Below, piece after piece: positions 53,647 through 63,871 of a stretch of DNA of 64,000 nucleotides. This stretch comes from Sedimenticola sp. (GTDB taxonomy: Bacteria; Pseudomonadota; Gammaproteobacteria; Chromatiales; Chromatiaceae): positions 119,000 to 182,999 of the forward strand of contig JALXAM010000009.1 in assembly GCA_026992075.1 (NCBI GenBank). The letters run 5' to 3'. Position 1 is the stretch's first letter, and the number at the start of each line of letters is the position of its first letter. Under the pieces are notes generated by a model. That model saw only the letters and a program-made list of their open reading frames with translations, searched no databases and was not told the DNA's origin. A program made the translations under genes and the position numbers.

Positions 53647-53904
53647 TCAGCCCCGCTTGTCCATCGGGGCAGGGTTTTCCTTTACCAGTCTCTTGCTGCT
53701 GCCGGGAAGCTTGCGGCAATAGGCCGAAACCTTACGCCCATCCGAGCGCTTGTACCCCTTGATCCAGCGGCATTCACTGGAAGCCACACAGGATTCCTGG
53801 TCCAGCGCGCGGCAACTTCCCGTGGCCACGGCATTGCCGGAGGTGAGCGCCAGAACCAGAGTGGCGGCGGAGATCAGCGAGAGACTCATGGTACGTTCCT
53901 TCAT
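53647..53904 (-). CDS. Small secreted Cys-containing protein
   Basis: Signal-like MSLSLISAATLVLALTSGNAVA; mature part with four Cys (SCRALDQESCVASSECRWIKG...YCRK). Confidence 0.6.
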   Translation of the reverse strand: MKERTMSLSLISAATLVLALTSGNAVATGSCRALDQESCVASSECRWIKGYKRSDGRKVSAYCRKLPGSSKRLVKENPAPMDKRG

Positions 53905-54005
53905 CTTGTTTCACTCCCTTGTTTGCGATTTCCATGTTGGCCGGGCCTCCTGCCCGACAGCCGCACTATAAGTGCCCCGGCCGCTCCCTGTCTGTAGGCC
54001 GATTC

Positions 54006-55085
54006 CTACATCGCTATCGGAAGACGTCTCGCTCCCCAGTCTCCCGGCCTGGCTTCGAAGACCCCCGGGATGGGAGTACCACAGCTGGCACATCGTCCCC
54101 GGTCGTCCAACCCCCACTTGCCCAACACGTACCAATCGCGCTCGATGAGCAGCTCGCCACAGTTGGGACACCAGGTGCTGCCCCCTTCGCTGTCGTGCAC
54201 GTTGCCCGTGTAGACATAGTGCAACCCCTGCTCCATGGCCAGCTTCCGCGCCCGGGTGAGGGTCTCGGGAGGCGTGGGCGGCACGTCGCGCATCTTGTAA
54301 TCGGGATGAAACGCGGTGAAGTGGAGCGGTACGTCGGGCCCCAGGGTTTCCACGATCCACTCGGTCATGCGCTTGAGTTCCTCATCGGAATCGTTGTAAC
54401 CGGGGATCAGCAGGGTGGTGATCTCCAGCCAGACGTCGGTTTCCTTTTTTACGTACTCCAGGGTCTCCAGCACCGGCTGCAGGTGACCTCCGGTGAGCTT
54501 GTGATAGAACTCCTCGGTGAAGCCCTTGAGATCGATGTTGGCCGCGTCCATGTGGGCGAAGAACTCCTTGCGGGCCTCCGGGGAGATGTAGCCGGCGGTG
54601 ACCGCCACGCTCTTGATGTCCCGCTCGTGACACGCCTTGGCGGTGTCCACCGCGTATTCGAGGAAGATCACCGGATCGTTGTAGGTGTAGGCCACGCTGC
54701 GGCTTCCCAGCTCCTGGGCCACTTGCGCGATCCGTTCCGGGCTCGCCTGGGCGGCCAGCTTGTCCATCTCCCGGGATTTGCTCATGTCCCAGTTCTGGCA
54801 GTACTTGCAGGCGAGATTGCAGCCGGCGGTGCCGAAGGAGAGCACCGGAGTGCCCGGCAGGAAATGGTTCAGTGGCTTCTTCTCGATGGGATCGACACAG
54901 AACCCGCTGGAGCGGCCGTAGGTGGTGAGCACGATCTGATCGTCCTGCCGGGCGCGCACGAAGCAGAGCGCCTGCTGACCCTCTTTCAGCTTGCAATGTC
55001 TGGGACAGAGGTCGCACTGAATGCGGCCATCATCGAGTTTGTGCCAGTAGCGCCCCGGGAAGGGCTGGATATCGGCGGCATTCAT
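54006..55085 (-). CDS. amrS: AmmeMemoRadiSam system radical SAM enzyme
   Basis: CDLCPRHCKLKEGQ, CNLACKYCQNWDMSK; C-terminal CxxC ribbons. Confidence 0.92.
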   Translation of the reverse strand: MNAADIQPFPGRYWHKLDDGRIQCDLCPRHCKLKEGQQALCFVRARQDDQIVLTTYGRSSGFCVDPIEKKPLNHFLPGTPVLSFGTAGCNLACKYCQNWDMSKSREMDKLAAQASPERIAQVAQELGSRSVAYTYNDPVIFLEYAVDTAKACHERDIKSVAVTAGYISPEARKEFFAHMDAANIDLKGFTEEFYHKLTGGHLQPVLETLEYVKKETDVWLEITTLLIPGYNDSDEELKRMTEWIVETLGPDVPLHFTAFHPDYKMRDVPPTPPETLTRARKLAMEQGLHYVYTGNVHDSEGGSTWCPNCGELLIERDWYVLGKWGLDDRGRCASCGTPIPGVFEARPGDWGARRLPIAM

Positions 55086-55153
55086 CTTGCAATTTCTCCA
55101 TGGAAACCCAATCTGTTGTTTCAATAGATCAGGTTGGAATGCAGGAATTCAAG

Positions 55154-55942
55154 ATGAGTACAGTGAAGCTGCCCGCAGTGGCGGGCATGTTCTACCCGGC
55201 CGATCCCGCCACCCTGGCGGGGGAGATCGACGCCTTCCTGGCCCAGGCGCAACCGGCCGACGGTCCGGTACCCAAGGCGCTCATCGCGCCTCATGCCGGC
55301 TATATCTATTCCGGGCCGGTGGCGGCCAGCGCCTATGCCCGGTTGTTGCCCGCGGCCGACCGCATCCGCCGGGTGGTGATCCTGGCCCCCTCCCACCGGG
55401 TGCCCTTCCGCGGCATCGCCACCTCCAGCGCAGACTGGTTCCGCACCCCCCTGGGGGACGTGCCGGTGGACCGCCAGGCGGTGGAAGCCGCGTTGCAGCT
55501 GCCCCAGGTATCGGAATTCGACGCTGCCTTCGAGGAGGAGCACGCGCTGGAGGTGCACCTGCCCTTCCTGCAACGTGTGCTGAAGGATTTCCAGATCGTT
55601 CCCTTCGTGGTGGGTGACGCCGATCCCGCCGATGTGGCGCAGCTGCTGGACCTGCTGTGGGGTGGTGACGAGACGCTCATCGTGGTGAGCTCCGACCTCA
55701 GCCACTATCTGGACTACTACACCGCGCGCGAGCGGGACAGCCGTACCACCCAGGCCATCGAAGCTTTGCGACCGGACCTGATTGGTTTCCACGACGCCTG
55801 CGGCCGCATCCCGGTGAATGGTCTGCTGATGGCCGCGCGGGAACATGGTCTGCAGGCAAGGACGGTGGACCTGAGGAATTCCGGCGACACCGCCGGCGAC
55901 AAGAGCAGAGTAGTGGGGTATGGCGCCTATGTCTTCGGATGA
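55154..55942 (+). CDS. amrB: AmmeMemoRadiSam system protein B (MEMO1 family)
   Basis: VAGMFYPADPATLAGEIDAFL, KALIAPHAGYIYSGPVAASAY, VILAPSHRVPFRG. Confidence 0.93.
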   Translation: MSTVKLPAVAGMFYPADPATLAGEIDAFLAQAQPADGPVPKALIAPHAGYIYSGPVAASAYARLLPAADRIRRVVILAPSHRVPFRGIATSSADWFRTPLGDVPVDRQAVEAALQLPQVSEFDAAFEEEHALEVHLPFLQRVLKDFQIVPFVVGDADPADVAQLLDLLWGGDETLIVVSSDLSHYLDYYTARERDSRTTQAIEALRPDLIGFHDACGRIPVNGLLMAAREHGLQARTVDLRNSGDTAGDKSRVVGYGAYVFG

Positions 55943-56516
55943 CCACAGCCTGAATCCGCAGCACCGCCGCATCCTGCTGCGCGTGGCCCGTGAGTCCATC
56001 GCCCATGGCCTGCGCAGTGGCCGACCCCTGCTGGTGGACCCACAGGAATACGATCCCGAGTTGCGCGCCATGCGCGCCACCTTCGTCACCCTCAACGAAC
56101 GGGGCCGGCTGCGCGGCTGTATCGGTCACCTGGAGGCGATCCAGCCGCTGGTGGCCGACGTGGCGGAGAACGCCTTCAACGCCGCCTTCCGGGATCCGCG
56201 CTTTCCGCCGGTGAGCGCCGGCGAGTTCGACGCGCTGGAGATCCACATTTCGGTGCTGAGCCCGCCGGAACCCATGGAGTTCTCCTCCCAGGAAGATCTG
56301 CTGCGACAGATCCGGCCCGGCATCGACGGACTGATTCTGGAAGAGGGGGTCTACCGCGGCACCTTCCTGCCCTCGGTATGGGAGGAGCTTCCCGATCCCC
56401 GGCAGTTCCTGGCCCATCTCAAGCTGAAAGCCGGACTACCCCAGGATTACTGGTCGGATACCTTGAAGGTTTACCGCTACACTACCGAATCCTTCTCGGA
56501 AACGGAGGCCGCCTGA
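55920..56516 (+). CDS. amrA: AmmeMemoRadiSam system protein A (AMMECR1 family)
   Basis: RATFVTLNERGRLRGCIGHLEAIQPLVADVAENAFNAAFRDPRFPP. Confidence 0.94.
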   Translation: MAPMSSDDHSLNPQHRRILLRVARESIAHGLRSGRPLLVDPQEYDPELRAMRATFVTLNERGRLRGCIGHLEAIQPLVADVAENAFNAAFRDPRFPPVSAGEFDALEIHISVLSPPEPMEFSSQEDLLRQIRPGIDGLILEEGVYRGTFLPSVWEELPDPRQFLAHLKLKAGLPQDYWSDTLKVYRYTTESFSETEAA

Positions 56517-56519
56517 GCG

Positions 56520-57203
56520 ATGCAAGCCCCCATCCGCCGTGAAATGGTTTGGAGCAAGGCCTTGCGCCTGTGTCACTGGAGCCTGGCGCTCTCCACCCTG
56601 GTACTGCTCTTCACCGGCTGGCTGGTGACCTGGGCGCCGGAACGCAGTGCCCAGGTGGACGACGTCCACTACGTGGCGGCAGCAGTGTTGCTGGCGGCAT
56701 TGCTGGTTCGCCTCTGGCTCCTCTTCCTGGGCAGCGGCGTGGCCGGTTACCGGGTGCTCCTGCCCAACCGGCACCGCCTGCGCCAAGGGTGGGAGGTGCT
56801 GCGCAGCTACCTCACCCTGGGCAAGCTTCCCCTGCCCCGCTGGTATGCCCACAACCCGCTGTGGGCGCCGCTCTACCTGTTGCTCTTCGCAGTGCTGCTC
56901 CTACAGGTGGTGAGCGGCCTGGCGCTGTTGGAGCAGGTGACCCTGGTTGGCGGAATGAGCCTGCGCAACCTGCATCACTGGGGTTATCTCTTTCTGCTGG
57001 CATTCACCCTGGGCCACCTGGCCGCCGTCTTCTTCCATGACGCCAAAACCACCACCGCCGAGATCTCGGCCATGGTCAACGGCCACCGCTATCTCACCCT
57101 GGAGCCCGTTTCCTTCCGGGAAGGGCCGAACAGCAAGGTGGTGCCGCTGGATGCCCTGGCGCAGCAGTTGAAGGCGAAGGGCAACAGCGACTCTTCCCGA
57201 TAA
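56520..57203 (+). CDS. Cytochrome b561 / Ni-Fe hydrogenase b-type family membrane protein
   Basis: MVWSKALRLCHWSLALSTLVLLFTGWLV, NLHHWGYLFLLAFTLGHLAAVFF; starts 3 bp after amrA stop. Confidence 0.88.
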   Translation: MQAPIRREMVWSKALRLCHWSLALSTLVLLFTGWLVTWAPERSAQVDDVHYVAAAVLLAALLVRLWLLFLGSGVAGYRVLLPNRHRLRQGWEVLRSYLTLGKLPLPRWYAHNPLWAPLYLLLFAVLLLQVVSGLALLEQVTLVGGMSLRNLHHWGYLFLLAFTLGHLAAVFFHDAKTTTAEISAMVNGHRYLTLEPVSFREGPNSKVVPLDALAQQLKAKGNSDSSR

Positions 57204-57218
57204 CTCTCTTACAGCATG

Positions 57219-57378
57219 TAAGTTGGGCAAAGCGAAGCGTGCCCAACAATAAACGGTAGAGGAACAGGGAAACGTTGGGCACGCCGCTGCACGCCTTTGT
57301 CCGACCCACGGCTGAAAAATTCTCCGCTCCCTTTTGGGGGAGAGGGCCAGGGTGAGGGGACAAATCGGGCCGAAGCCC
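57219..57378. repeat. Repeat cluster: TTGGGCAAAGCGAAGCGTGCCCAA family plus GGGGGAGAGGGCCAGGGTGAGGGG family
   Basis: Related copies at 36004-36037 and 31435-31502 (first family), 15372-15415 (second family). Confidence 0.65.
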
Positions 57379-57381
57379 CAC

Positions 57382-58563
57382 TTACCGGAGGAAGCTTTCG
57401 ATACGTTCCACGCCTTGCTCCAGCCGCTCGAGGTCGGTGGTGTAGGCGAAACGCACATAACGTTCGGCCCGGTAATGGCCGAAATCCTTCCCTGGCGTCA
57501 CTGCCACCCCGGCCTCCTCCAGCAACCGCCGGCAGAATTCGAAACTGTCCCCGGTGAAGGCGCTGGCATCGGCATAGAGATAGAAGGCCCCTTCCGGCGG
57601 CTTGCCGATGCGGAACCCCAACCCGGAAAGAGCCTGATAGAGAAAATCACGCCGCTGCTGGAAGATTTTGCGGCGCCCCTCTAGGATCTCCAGAGTCTCG
57701 GGCGCGAAGGCCGCCAGAGCAGCGTGCTGCGAAAGCGTGGGGGGAGCGAGGAAAAGATTCTGGGCCAGCCGGTCAAGCGCCGGCACCCAGGTCCGGGGGG
57801 CCACCAGCCAACCCAGCCGCCAGCCGGTCATGCCAAAGAACTTGGAGAAGCTGTTGACCACGAACAGGTTTTCCTCGCCCAGGGCCAGGGCGGTCACCTC
57901 CGGGGTGCCGTAGACCAGTCCCTGGTAGATCTCGTCCACGATGAGCTGCCCGCCGGGGGCGCGCACCGCCTCGTGAAGAAAACGGAGCTGCTCGAGACTC
58001 AGAACCCGCCCGGTGGGGTTGGCGGGAGTGGCCACCATGAGGGCGCGGGTACGCCCGTCCCAGGCGCGGATCACCTGGTCGTTGGCCAGGGCGAAATCCT
58101 GCGAGACCTTCACCCCCAGGGAGACCGCCTCCCCTTCGAACAGGCGCACCAGGTGGCGATTACAAGGATATCCCGGGTCCGGCATCAGCACCTTCTCGCC
58201 GGGATCCACCATGGCCGCCAGCAGCAGCTGCAGGGCGCCCGAGGCACCGGGGGTGACCACCACCCGCTCCGGCGGTACCTCCACGCCAAAACGGCTGGCA
58301 TACCAGCCCGAGATCGCCTCCCGCAGCGCCGGCAGCCCCAACGCCGGCGTGTAATGGGTGTGACCCGCCTCCAGCGCCCGCTGCCCCGCCCGCACGATGG
58401 GCTCGGGGGTGGGAAAGTCGGGCTCCCCCACCTCCATGTGGATCACCTCCCTGCCCTGCGCCTCCAGCTCCCGGGCGCGGGCCAGGATGGCCATCACGTG
58501 AAAAGGCTCGATACCCGCCATACGGCGGGCCAGCCTGGGCTCATCCGCGCCAGGCATGCTCAT
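57382..58563 (-). CDS. Class I/II PLP-dependent aminotransferase
   Basis: VIHMEVGEPDFPTPEPI, VNSFSKFFGMTGWRLGW. Confidence 0.92.
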   Translation of the reverse strand: MSMPGADEPRLARRMAGIEPFHVMAILARARELEAQGREVIHMEVGEPDFPTPEPIVRAGQRALEAGHTHYTPALGLPALREAISGWYASRFGVEVPPERVVVTPGASGALQLLLAAMVDPGEKVLMPDPGYPCNRHLVRLFEGEAVSLGVKVSQDFALANDQVIRAWDGRTRALMVATPANPTGRVLSLEQLRFLHEAVRAPGGQLIVDEIYQGLVYGTPEVTALALGEENLFVVNSFSKFFGMTGWRLGWLVAPRTWVPALDRLAQNLFLAPPTLSQHAALAAFAPETLEILEGRRKIFQQRRDFLYQALSGLGFRIGKPPEGAFYLYADASAFTGDSFEFCRRLLEEAGVAVTPGKDFGHYRAERYVRFAYTTDLERLEQGVERIESFLR

Positions 58564-59317
58564 GGATCGCCTTCAACACCGGCACGTCCACCTGTCCCTT
58601 CACCAATGGCGGTCCCGCCAGCACCCGGGCCGGGCGTTCCGGGGTGCCCAGCTGGTCCAGCACGATGGTGGCACCCGTGAAATCATGATCTCTCGTGTAG
58701 TCGTTCACCGTGACCAGGATCGATTTCAGCCCCGCATCCCGGGCTGAAACCAGGCCATTGCCGGAATCCTCGAAGGCAAGGCAGCGGTTGGGGGAAATTC
58801 CCATCCTTTCCATCGCCCAGAGGTAGATGTCGGGCGCCGGCTTCTTGGCCGGGACGATGTCTCCGGCGGCGATCACCTCGAACCAGCTTTCCGCTTCCGG
58901 GCCCAGGCTGTTGCGCAACAGCGCGGTGACGTTGGCCGGAGTGGTGGTGGTGGCGATGGCCAGCCGGAGACCGGCGTCGCGCGCCTCCCGCAACAACCGC
59001 TCCACCCCCGGGCGCAAGGGCAGCCCGGGGTCCTCCAGCAGCCGCTCGTAGTGCTCGGTCTTTGCGGCATGAAGGTCGGCGATGAAGGCGTCCAGGTCGG
59101 CCGGCGGCTCGAACGGGGGATGGTATTTCTGCAGGAAATAGCGGATCCGCTCCTTGCCGCCAGTGACGCTCAGCAGGTCGCCGTAGATCTCCGGCGTCCA
59201 GTCCCAGTCGAGTCCGGCATCGGCAAAGGCGCGATTGAAGGCGACCCGATGGCCATCGCGCTCGGTATCGGCCAGAGTGCCGTCCACATCGAAGAGGAGT
59301 GCTTCCAGCTGGGGCAT
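58541..59317 (-). CDS. HAD-IA phosphatase, CbbY-like
   Basis: [53 protein letters not shown]. Confidence 0.88.
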   Translation of the reverse strand: MPQLEALLFDVDGTLADTERDGHRVAFNRAFADAGLDWDWTPEIYGDLLSVTGGKERIRYFLQKYHPPFEPPADLDAFIADLHAAKTEHYERLLEDPGLPLRPGVERLLREARDAGLRLAIATTTTPANVTALLRNSLGPEAESWFEVIAAGDIVPAKKPAPDIYLWAMERMGISPNRCLAFEDSGNGLVSARDAGLKSILVTVNDYTRDHDFTGATIVLDQLGTPERPARVLAGPPLVKGQVDVPVLKAIHEHAWRG

Positions 59318-59588
59318 GGCTCTTCCGCTTTCTCGGTTGTCGAGACGGTGCAGGATAGTTCATTTCCAGCGATGCAGCCACCAGCCACGAGTCCAATCGC
59401 CCACGACAAAGCACCCCACTTTTTTCCTCGGCCGGAGGAAAGGCGGAACAGATCATGAATCGGCCACAAAGGCATTGCTAGCGGCCACCGGGTCTGATAC
59501 TTTCCCCTACCCTGAAATGCCCCCGGCACCCAATGACGTCTCCGTCGCCGGTGGGCCGGGGACAAATTTTTCTCGGTACAGGAAGCAG

Positions 59589-60023
59589 ATGGCAAAGAAA
59601 TCAGCATTCAACGTGGACCCGCTCTCCTTCACCCCCTACAAGCCCAAGAAGGGTGAGGAGTACATGAACGAGAAGCAGGAAGCCCATTTCCGGGCCATAC
59701 TGGAGCAGTGGCGGAAAACACTCATGGAAGAGGTGGATCGCACCGTCCATCACATGAAGGACGACGCCGCCAACTTTCCCGATCCCAACGACCGCGCCAG
59801 CCAGGAGACCGAATTCAGCATCGAGTTGCGCACACGGGACCGCGAGCGCAAGCTGCTGAAGAAGATCAACGAGGCGCTGGACAAGCTGGACGCGCATGAG
59901 TATGGCTACTGCGAATCCTGTGGTGCCGAGATCGGCATCCGCCGACTGGAGGCTCGTCCTACCGCCACCCTCTGCATCGAGTGCAAGACCCTGGAGGAGA
60001 TCCGGGAGAAGACCTACGGCTGA
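59589..60023 (+). CDS. dksA: RNA polymerase-binding transcription factor DksA
   Basis: [56 protein letters not shown] zinc finger. Confidence 0.97.
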   Translation: MAKKSAFNVDPLSFTPYKPKKGEEYMNEKQEAHFRAILEQWRKTLMEEVDRTVHHMKDDAANFPDPNDRASQETEFSIELRTRDRERKLLKKINEALDKLDAHEYGYCESCGAEIGIRRLEARPTATLCIECKTLEEIREKTYG

Positions 60024-60086
60024 ATGCCGCCACTGCACCACAGCGACGACTCCAGTAAAGCCGGCCCCGCGCCGGCTTTCTGCTGC

Positions 60087-60977
60087 ATGACCATCGAACC
60101 CCGTTACCGAGGCCGTTTCGCGCCCTCCCCCACCGGCCCGCTCCACTTCGGCTCCCTGGTGGCCGCCGTGGGCAGCTACGCCGATGCCCTGGCCGCAGGC
60201 GGCGAATGGCTGGTGCGTATGGAGGATGTGGACGAGGACCGGTGCCGGCCGGGGGCCGCCGACGCCATCCTGCGCACTCTGGAGGCCCACGGTTTCCAGT
60301 GGCAGGGAGAGGTGCTCTACCAGAGCCGGCGCAAGGAGCGCTACCGGGAGGTGCTGGAGGAACTGCTCGCCCAGGGGGCAGCCTACCCCTGCGGCTGCAC
60401 GCGGCGGGAGGTGGAACGCCACGGTCACCCTGGCGTGGAGGGCATCGTCTATCCCGGCACCTGCCGCGAGGGCCTACCTTCCGGCCGAAAACCCCGCGCC
60501 ATCCGCCTGCGGGTACCGGACGAGGAACTCTGCTTCCACGACCGGCTCCACGGCACTCTCTGCCAGCAACTGAAGCAGGAGGTGGGCGACTTCGTCATCC
60601 GCCGCGCTGACGGTTTTTTCGCCTACCAGCTCGCGGTGGTGGTGGACGACCTGGACCAAGGGGTCAACCAGGTGGTGCGGGGGGCCGACCTGCTGCTCTC
60701 CACACCACGCCAGATCCACCTGCAGCGGCTCCTGGCCGCCCCCCGGCCGACCTACCTGCACCTGCCCCTGGTGCGGGATGATAAGGGGCGCAAGCTCAGC
60801 AAGCGGGACCAGGCCCACCCGGTGAACGATACCGACCCGGTGTCCGGCCTGCTGGCCGCCTGGCGCTTTCTGGGCCAACCACTGCCAGAAGAGCCTCCGG
60901 CAACCGCCGAGACCTTTTGGCGATGGGCCAGGTCCCACTGGGACCCGGCGCGCATCAACCCGGACGCCGGGTCATGA
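60087..60977 (+). CDS. gluQ: Glutamyl-Q tRNA(Asp) synthetase
   Basis: YRGRFAPSPTGPLHFGSLVAAVGSYADAL, truncated GluRS-like; downstream of dksA as in many gammaproteobacteria. Confidence 0.95.
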   Translation: MTIEPRYRGRFAPSPTGPLHFGSLVAAVGSYADALAAGGEWLVRMEDVDEDRCRPGAADAILRTLEAHGFQWQGEVLYQSRRKERYREVLEELLAQGAAYPCGCTRREVERHGHPGVEGIVYPGTCREGLPSGRKPRAIRLRVPDEELCFHDRLHGTLCQQLKQEVGDFVIRRADGFFAYQLAVVVDDLDQGVNQVVRGADLLLSTPRQIHLQRLLAAPRPTYLHLPLVRDDKGRKLSKRDQAHPVNDTDPVSGLLAAWRFLGQPLPEEPPATAETFWRWARSHWDPARINPDAGS

Positions 60978-62316
60978 AACGCAGCCAGAGATAACCGGAG
61001 CCCCCTGCCAGCACCGACACCACCAGGATTCCGGTCTTGGCCATGAGCAGCTTCTCCGCGCTTTCCACGAAGGCGAGCTCGGCGATGAAGATGGACATGG
61101 TGAAGCCGATGGCCGCCAGCAGCGCCAGGCCCAGGATGTGACGAAAATCCACGCCAGAGGGAAGCCGGCCCCACCCCAGCTTCACCGTGAGCCAGACGAA
61201 ACCGACCACACCGAGGAGTTTGCCTCCCAGCAGTCCGGCCACCACCCCCACCGCCACCGGGTGGGTGACCAGATTGGAGATGGTGGCGGCGTCCAGGGGC
61301 ACCCCGGCGTTGGCCAGTGCGAAGATCGGGATCACCAGAAAGGCGGAGGGCCGGTGCAGAGCGTGCTCCAGCACCTGGGCGGGCGCCTGGGCCAGCCGCA
61401 CCCCCTCGCCCAAGGCCGTCACCCGGCCTCGCATCTGATCGTTGACCACGATGCAACTTCCCTGATCCTGGGAATGGGAAATCTCGTCCAACAGCCCCCT
61501 GGCGCGGTCCAGAAACCGCTGGGGATCCAGCTTCGGCTTCATGGGCACGGTGAAAGCGAGGATCACCCCAGCCAAGGTGGCATGCACCCCACTCTTGAGC
61601 AGAGCGAGCCAGAGCAGGACGCCCAGTAGCATGTAGGGCAGCAGGCGGCGGATCCCTCCCATGTTCAGCGCCACCAGCAGCAGGGTGATCACCCCGGCGG
61701 CTGCCAGCGCCAGGAGATCGATGCTGGCGGTGTAGAAGAGTGCGATGACCAGAATGGCCCCCAGGTCGTCGACGATGGCCAGGGCCACCAGAAGAGTGGG
61801 CAGGGCGGGCGGAACCCGTTTGCCCAGCAACCCCAGCACTCCCATGGCAAAAGCGATATCGGTGGCCATGGGCACACCCCAGCCGCTGATCCCCGGTCCA
61901 CCGGCGTTGATGGCCACATAGATCAACGCCGGCGCCACCATTCCTCCGAGAGCGGCCATGATGGGCAACACCGCCTGGCGCAGATTGGCCAGCTCCCCCA
62001 CCAGCAGCTCGCGCTTCAGCTCCAGGCCCACCACCAGGAAGAAGATGGCCATCAGCCCGTCGTTGATCCAGTGGTGCAGACTCATGCGCAGGATCCAGTC
62101 GCCGGAACCCACCACCACCTCGGCATGCAGGATGTGCCTGTAACTCTCGGCCAACGGACTGTTGGCCACTAGCAGGGCCAAGGCGGCGCTGACCATGAGC
62201 AGCAGACCACCCGCGGTCTCCTGACGCATGAAATCTTCCACCGGCGTCAGCACCCGGTCGAAGGCCCGCTCCCAGGGCGCCACATACTCCTTGCCCCGCC
62301 TTCCGATCATCTTCAT
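60955..62316 (-). CDS. nhaA: Na+/H+ antiporter NhaA
   Basis: WINDGLMAIFFLVVGLELKRELLVGEL, ATDIAFAMGVL, ANAGVPLD. Confidence 0.95.
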   Translation of the reverse strand: MKMIGRRGKEYVAPWERAFDRVLTPVEDFMRQETAGGLLLMVSAALALLVANSPLAESYRHILHAEVVVGSGDWILRMSLHHWINDGLMAIFFLVVGLELKRELLVGELANLRQAVLPIMAALGGMVAPALIYVAINAGGPGISGWGVPMATDIAFAMGVLGLLGKRVPPALPTLLVALAIVDDLGAILVIALFYTASIDLLALAAAGVITLLLVALNMGGIRRLLPYMLLGVLLWLALLKSGVHATLAGVILAFTVPMKPKLDPQRFLDRARGLLDEISHSQDQGSCIVVNDQMRGRVTALGEGVRLAQAPAQVLEHALHRPSAFLVIPIFALANAGVPLDAATISNLVTHPVAVGVVAGLLGGKLLGVVGFVWLTVKLGWGRLPSGVDFRHILGLALLAAIGFTMSIFIAELAFVESAEKLLMAKTGILVVSVLAGGSGYLWLRFMTRRPG

Positions 62317-62333
62317 CTTTGTGCTTTCCTTTG

Positions 62334-62493
62334 GGAACCTCTGATTCAATCCTGGACGAAGCAGGTTGTTCTCCTCCGGTTCGAGTACAAGGCGAAGTTC
62401 GCAGGCAATAGCAAGCTATTGGCAAGAACTTCAACGCAGTAATCCGGCCGGAGGAGGACAAGATGCGAGTTCATGGATTAAATCAGAGGTTCC
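62334..62493. mobile_element. MITE-like element, 160 bp, GGAACCTCTGATT...AATCAGAGGTTCC termini, 4-bp TTTG duplication
   Basis: Perfect 13-bp terminal inverted repeats; TTTG at 62330-62333 and 62494-62497; second diverged copy at 20881-21042. Confidence 0.8.
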
Positions 62494-62629
62494 TTTGATT
62501 GGCGATGGCCAAATGATCGGCCAAATGGCGGCGAGTTTCAAAACCTTCCCACAGCGAATCCAGGTGCATTCCCGGCCGCCCTTGACTATGATCATGCCTA
62601 TCAGGCGCCAACACGGATAGCCTTTTGCC

Positions 62630-63625
62630 ATGACCCGTCTCATCGATCCATTTCAACGCACCATCCGCTACCTTCGGGTCTCGGTGACCGACCGCTGCAA
62701 CTATCGTTGTTTCTACTGCATGCCCACCCAGGGAGTGCAGTGGGAGGCGCGGGAAGAGTTTCTCACCTTCGAGGAGCTCACCCGGGTGATCCGCCTCTTC
62801 ACCGAGCTCGGCGTGGACAAGGTGCGACTAACCGGTGGTGAACCCCTGGTGCGGCGGGGAATCCTGCAGTTCGTGCGGCAGCTCTCTGCCCTCCCCGGCC
62901 TGGAGGACCTCTCCATGTCCACCAACGCCCACCTGCTGTCCGATCAGGCCGCAGCGTTGCGGGCGGCGGGCGTGCGCCGGGTGAACATTTCGCTGGACTC
63001 CCTGGATCCGGCCGTATTCCGCCGGATCACCCGCAATGGTGACCTGCGGTCGGTACTGGCAGGCATCGACGCCGCTCTGGCTGCCGGCATGGAGCCGGTG
63101 AAGATCAACATGGTGGTGATGCGGGGCCTCAACGACGGCGAAATCGAGGCGATGTTCGACTATGCCGTCTCCCGCGGAGCCGACCTGCGTTACATAGAGA
63201 CCATGCCGGTGGGCGAGGCCGGTATCGACGGAACCGGCCATTTCATGCCGGCGGTGGAGATCCTGGCCCGTCTGAAACGCCATGCCGGTGCAGAGCTGGT
63301 GCCCGCGAAAGGCGGCAAGGGAGCCGGTCCCGCCCGCTATTACCAGGTGGGCGAAGGGCCGGTGCGGGTCGGAGTCATCAGCGCCCTCTCCCGCCACTTC
63401 TGCGACGACTGCAACCGGGTACGGCTCACCGCCAAGGGCGACCTGGTGCTCTGTCTCGGACAGGAAGACCGGGTTTCCCTGCGGGACGGCCTGCGCCAGG
63501 GACTGGACGACGAAGCCATGAAAGAACTCATCCGCGCCGCCATCGCTCGCAAACCCCGCAGCCATGACTTCAACGAAGATCGCCAACGGGTGGCGCTGAG
63601 ACACATGTCCTCCCTCGGCGGTTGA
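62630..63625 (+). CDS. moaA: GTP 3',8-cyclase MoaA
   Basis: YLRVSVTDRCNYRCFYCMP, VRLTGGEPLVRRG, C-terminal FCDDCNRVRLTAKGDLVLCL. Confidence 0.97.
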   Translation: MTRLIDPFQRTIRYLRVSVTDRCNYRCFYCMPTQGVQWEAREEFLTFEELTRVIRLFTELGVDKVRLTGGEPLVRRGILQFVRQLSALPGLEDLSMSTNAHLLSDQAAALRAAGVRRVNISLDSLDPAVFRRITRNGDLRSVLAGIDAALAAGMEPVKINMVVMRGLNDGEIEAMFDYAVSRGADLRYIETMPVGEAGIDGTGHFMPAVEILARLKRHAGAELVPAKGGKGAGPARYYQVGEGPVRVGVISALSRHFCDDCNRVRLTAKGDLVLCLGQEDRVSLRDGLRQGLDDEAMKELIRAAIARKPRSHDFNEDRQRVALRHMSSLGG

Positions 63626-63664
63626 CCTCTCCGTTCTTCTCGAATCCCCTAGGAATCTTTCGAC

Positions 63665-63859
63665 ATGACCAGCATCCAGGAACTGGAAATCGGGCGTTAT
63701 TACGACGAACTCAAGCAGGACGTGCAGGATCTGGTAGACCGTTACCTGCGCATCGCCGATTGGGACATCCCCGACAACGACGAACGCACCACCCTTCAGG
63801 CGATCTTCACCGCCCTGCGCAAGGCGGTGGACGAAGTGGAGGCGGAGTGGGAGAAGTGA
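63665..63859 (+). CDS. Small acidic hypothetical protein
   Basis: 64 aa, own start after moaA, polar helical composition. Confidence 0.5.
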   Translation: MTSIQELEIGRYYDELKQDVQDLVDRYLRIADWDIPDNDERTTLQAIFTALRKAVDEVEAEWEK

Positions 63860-63871
63860 CCCTCCTCCACA

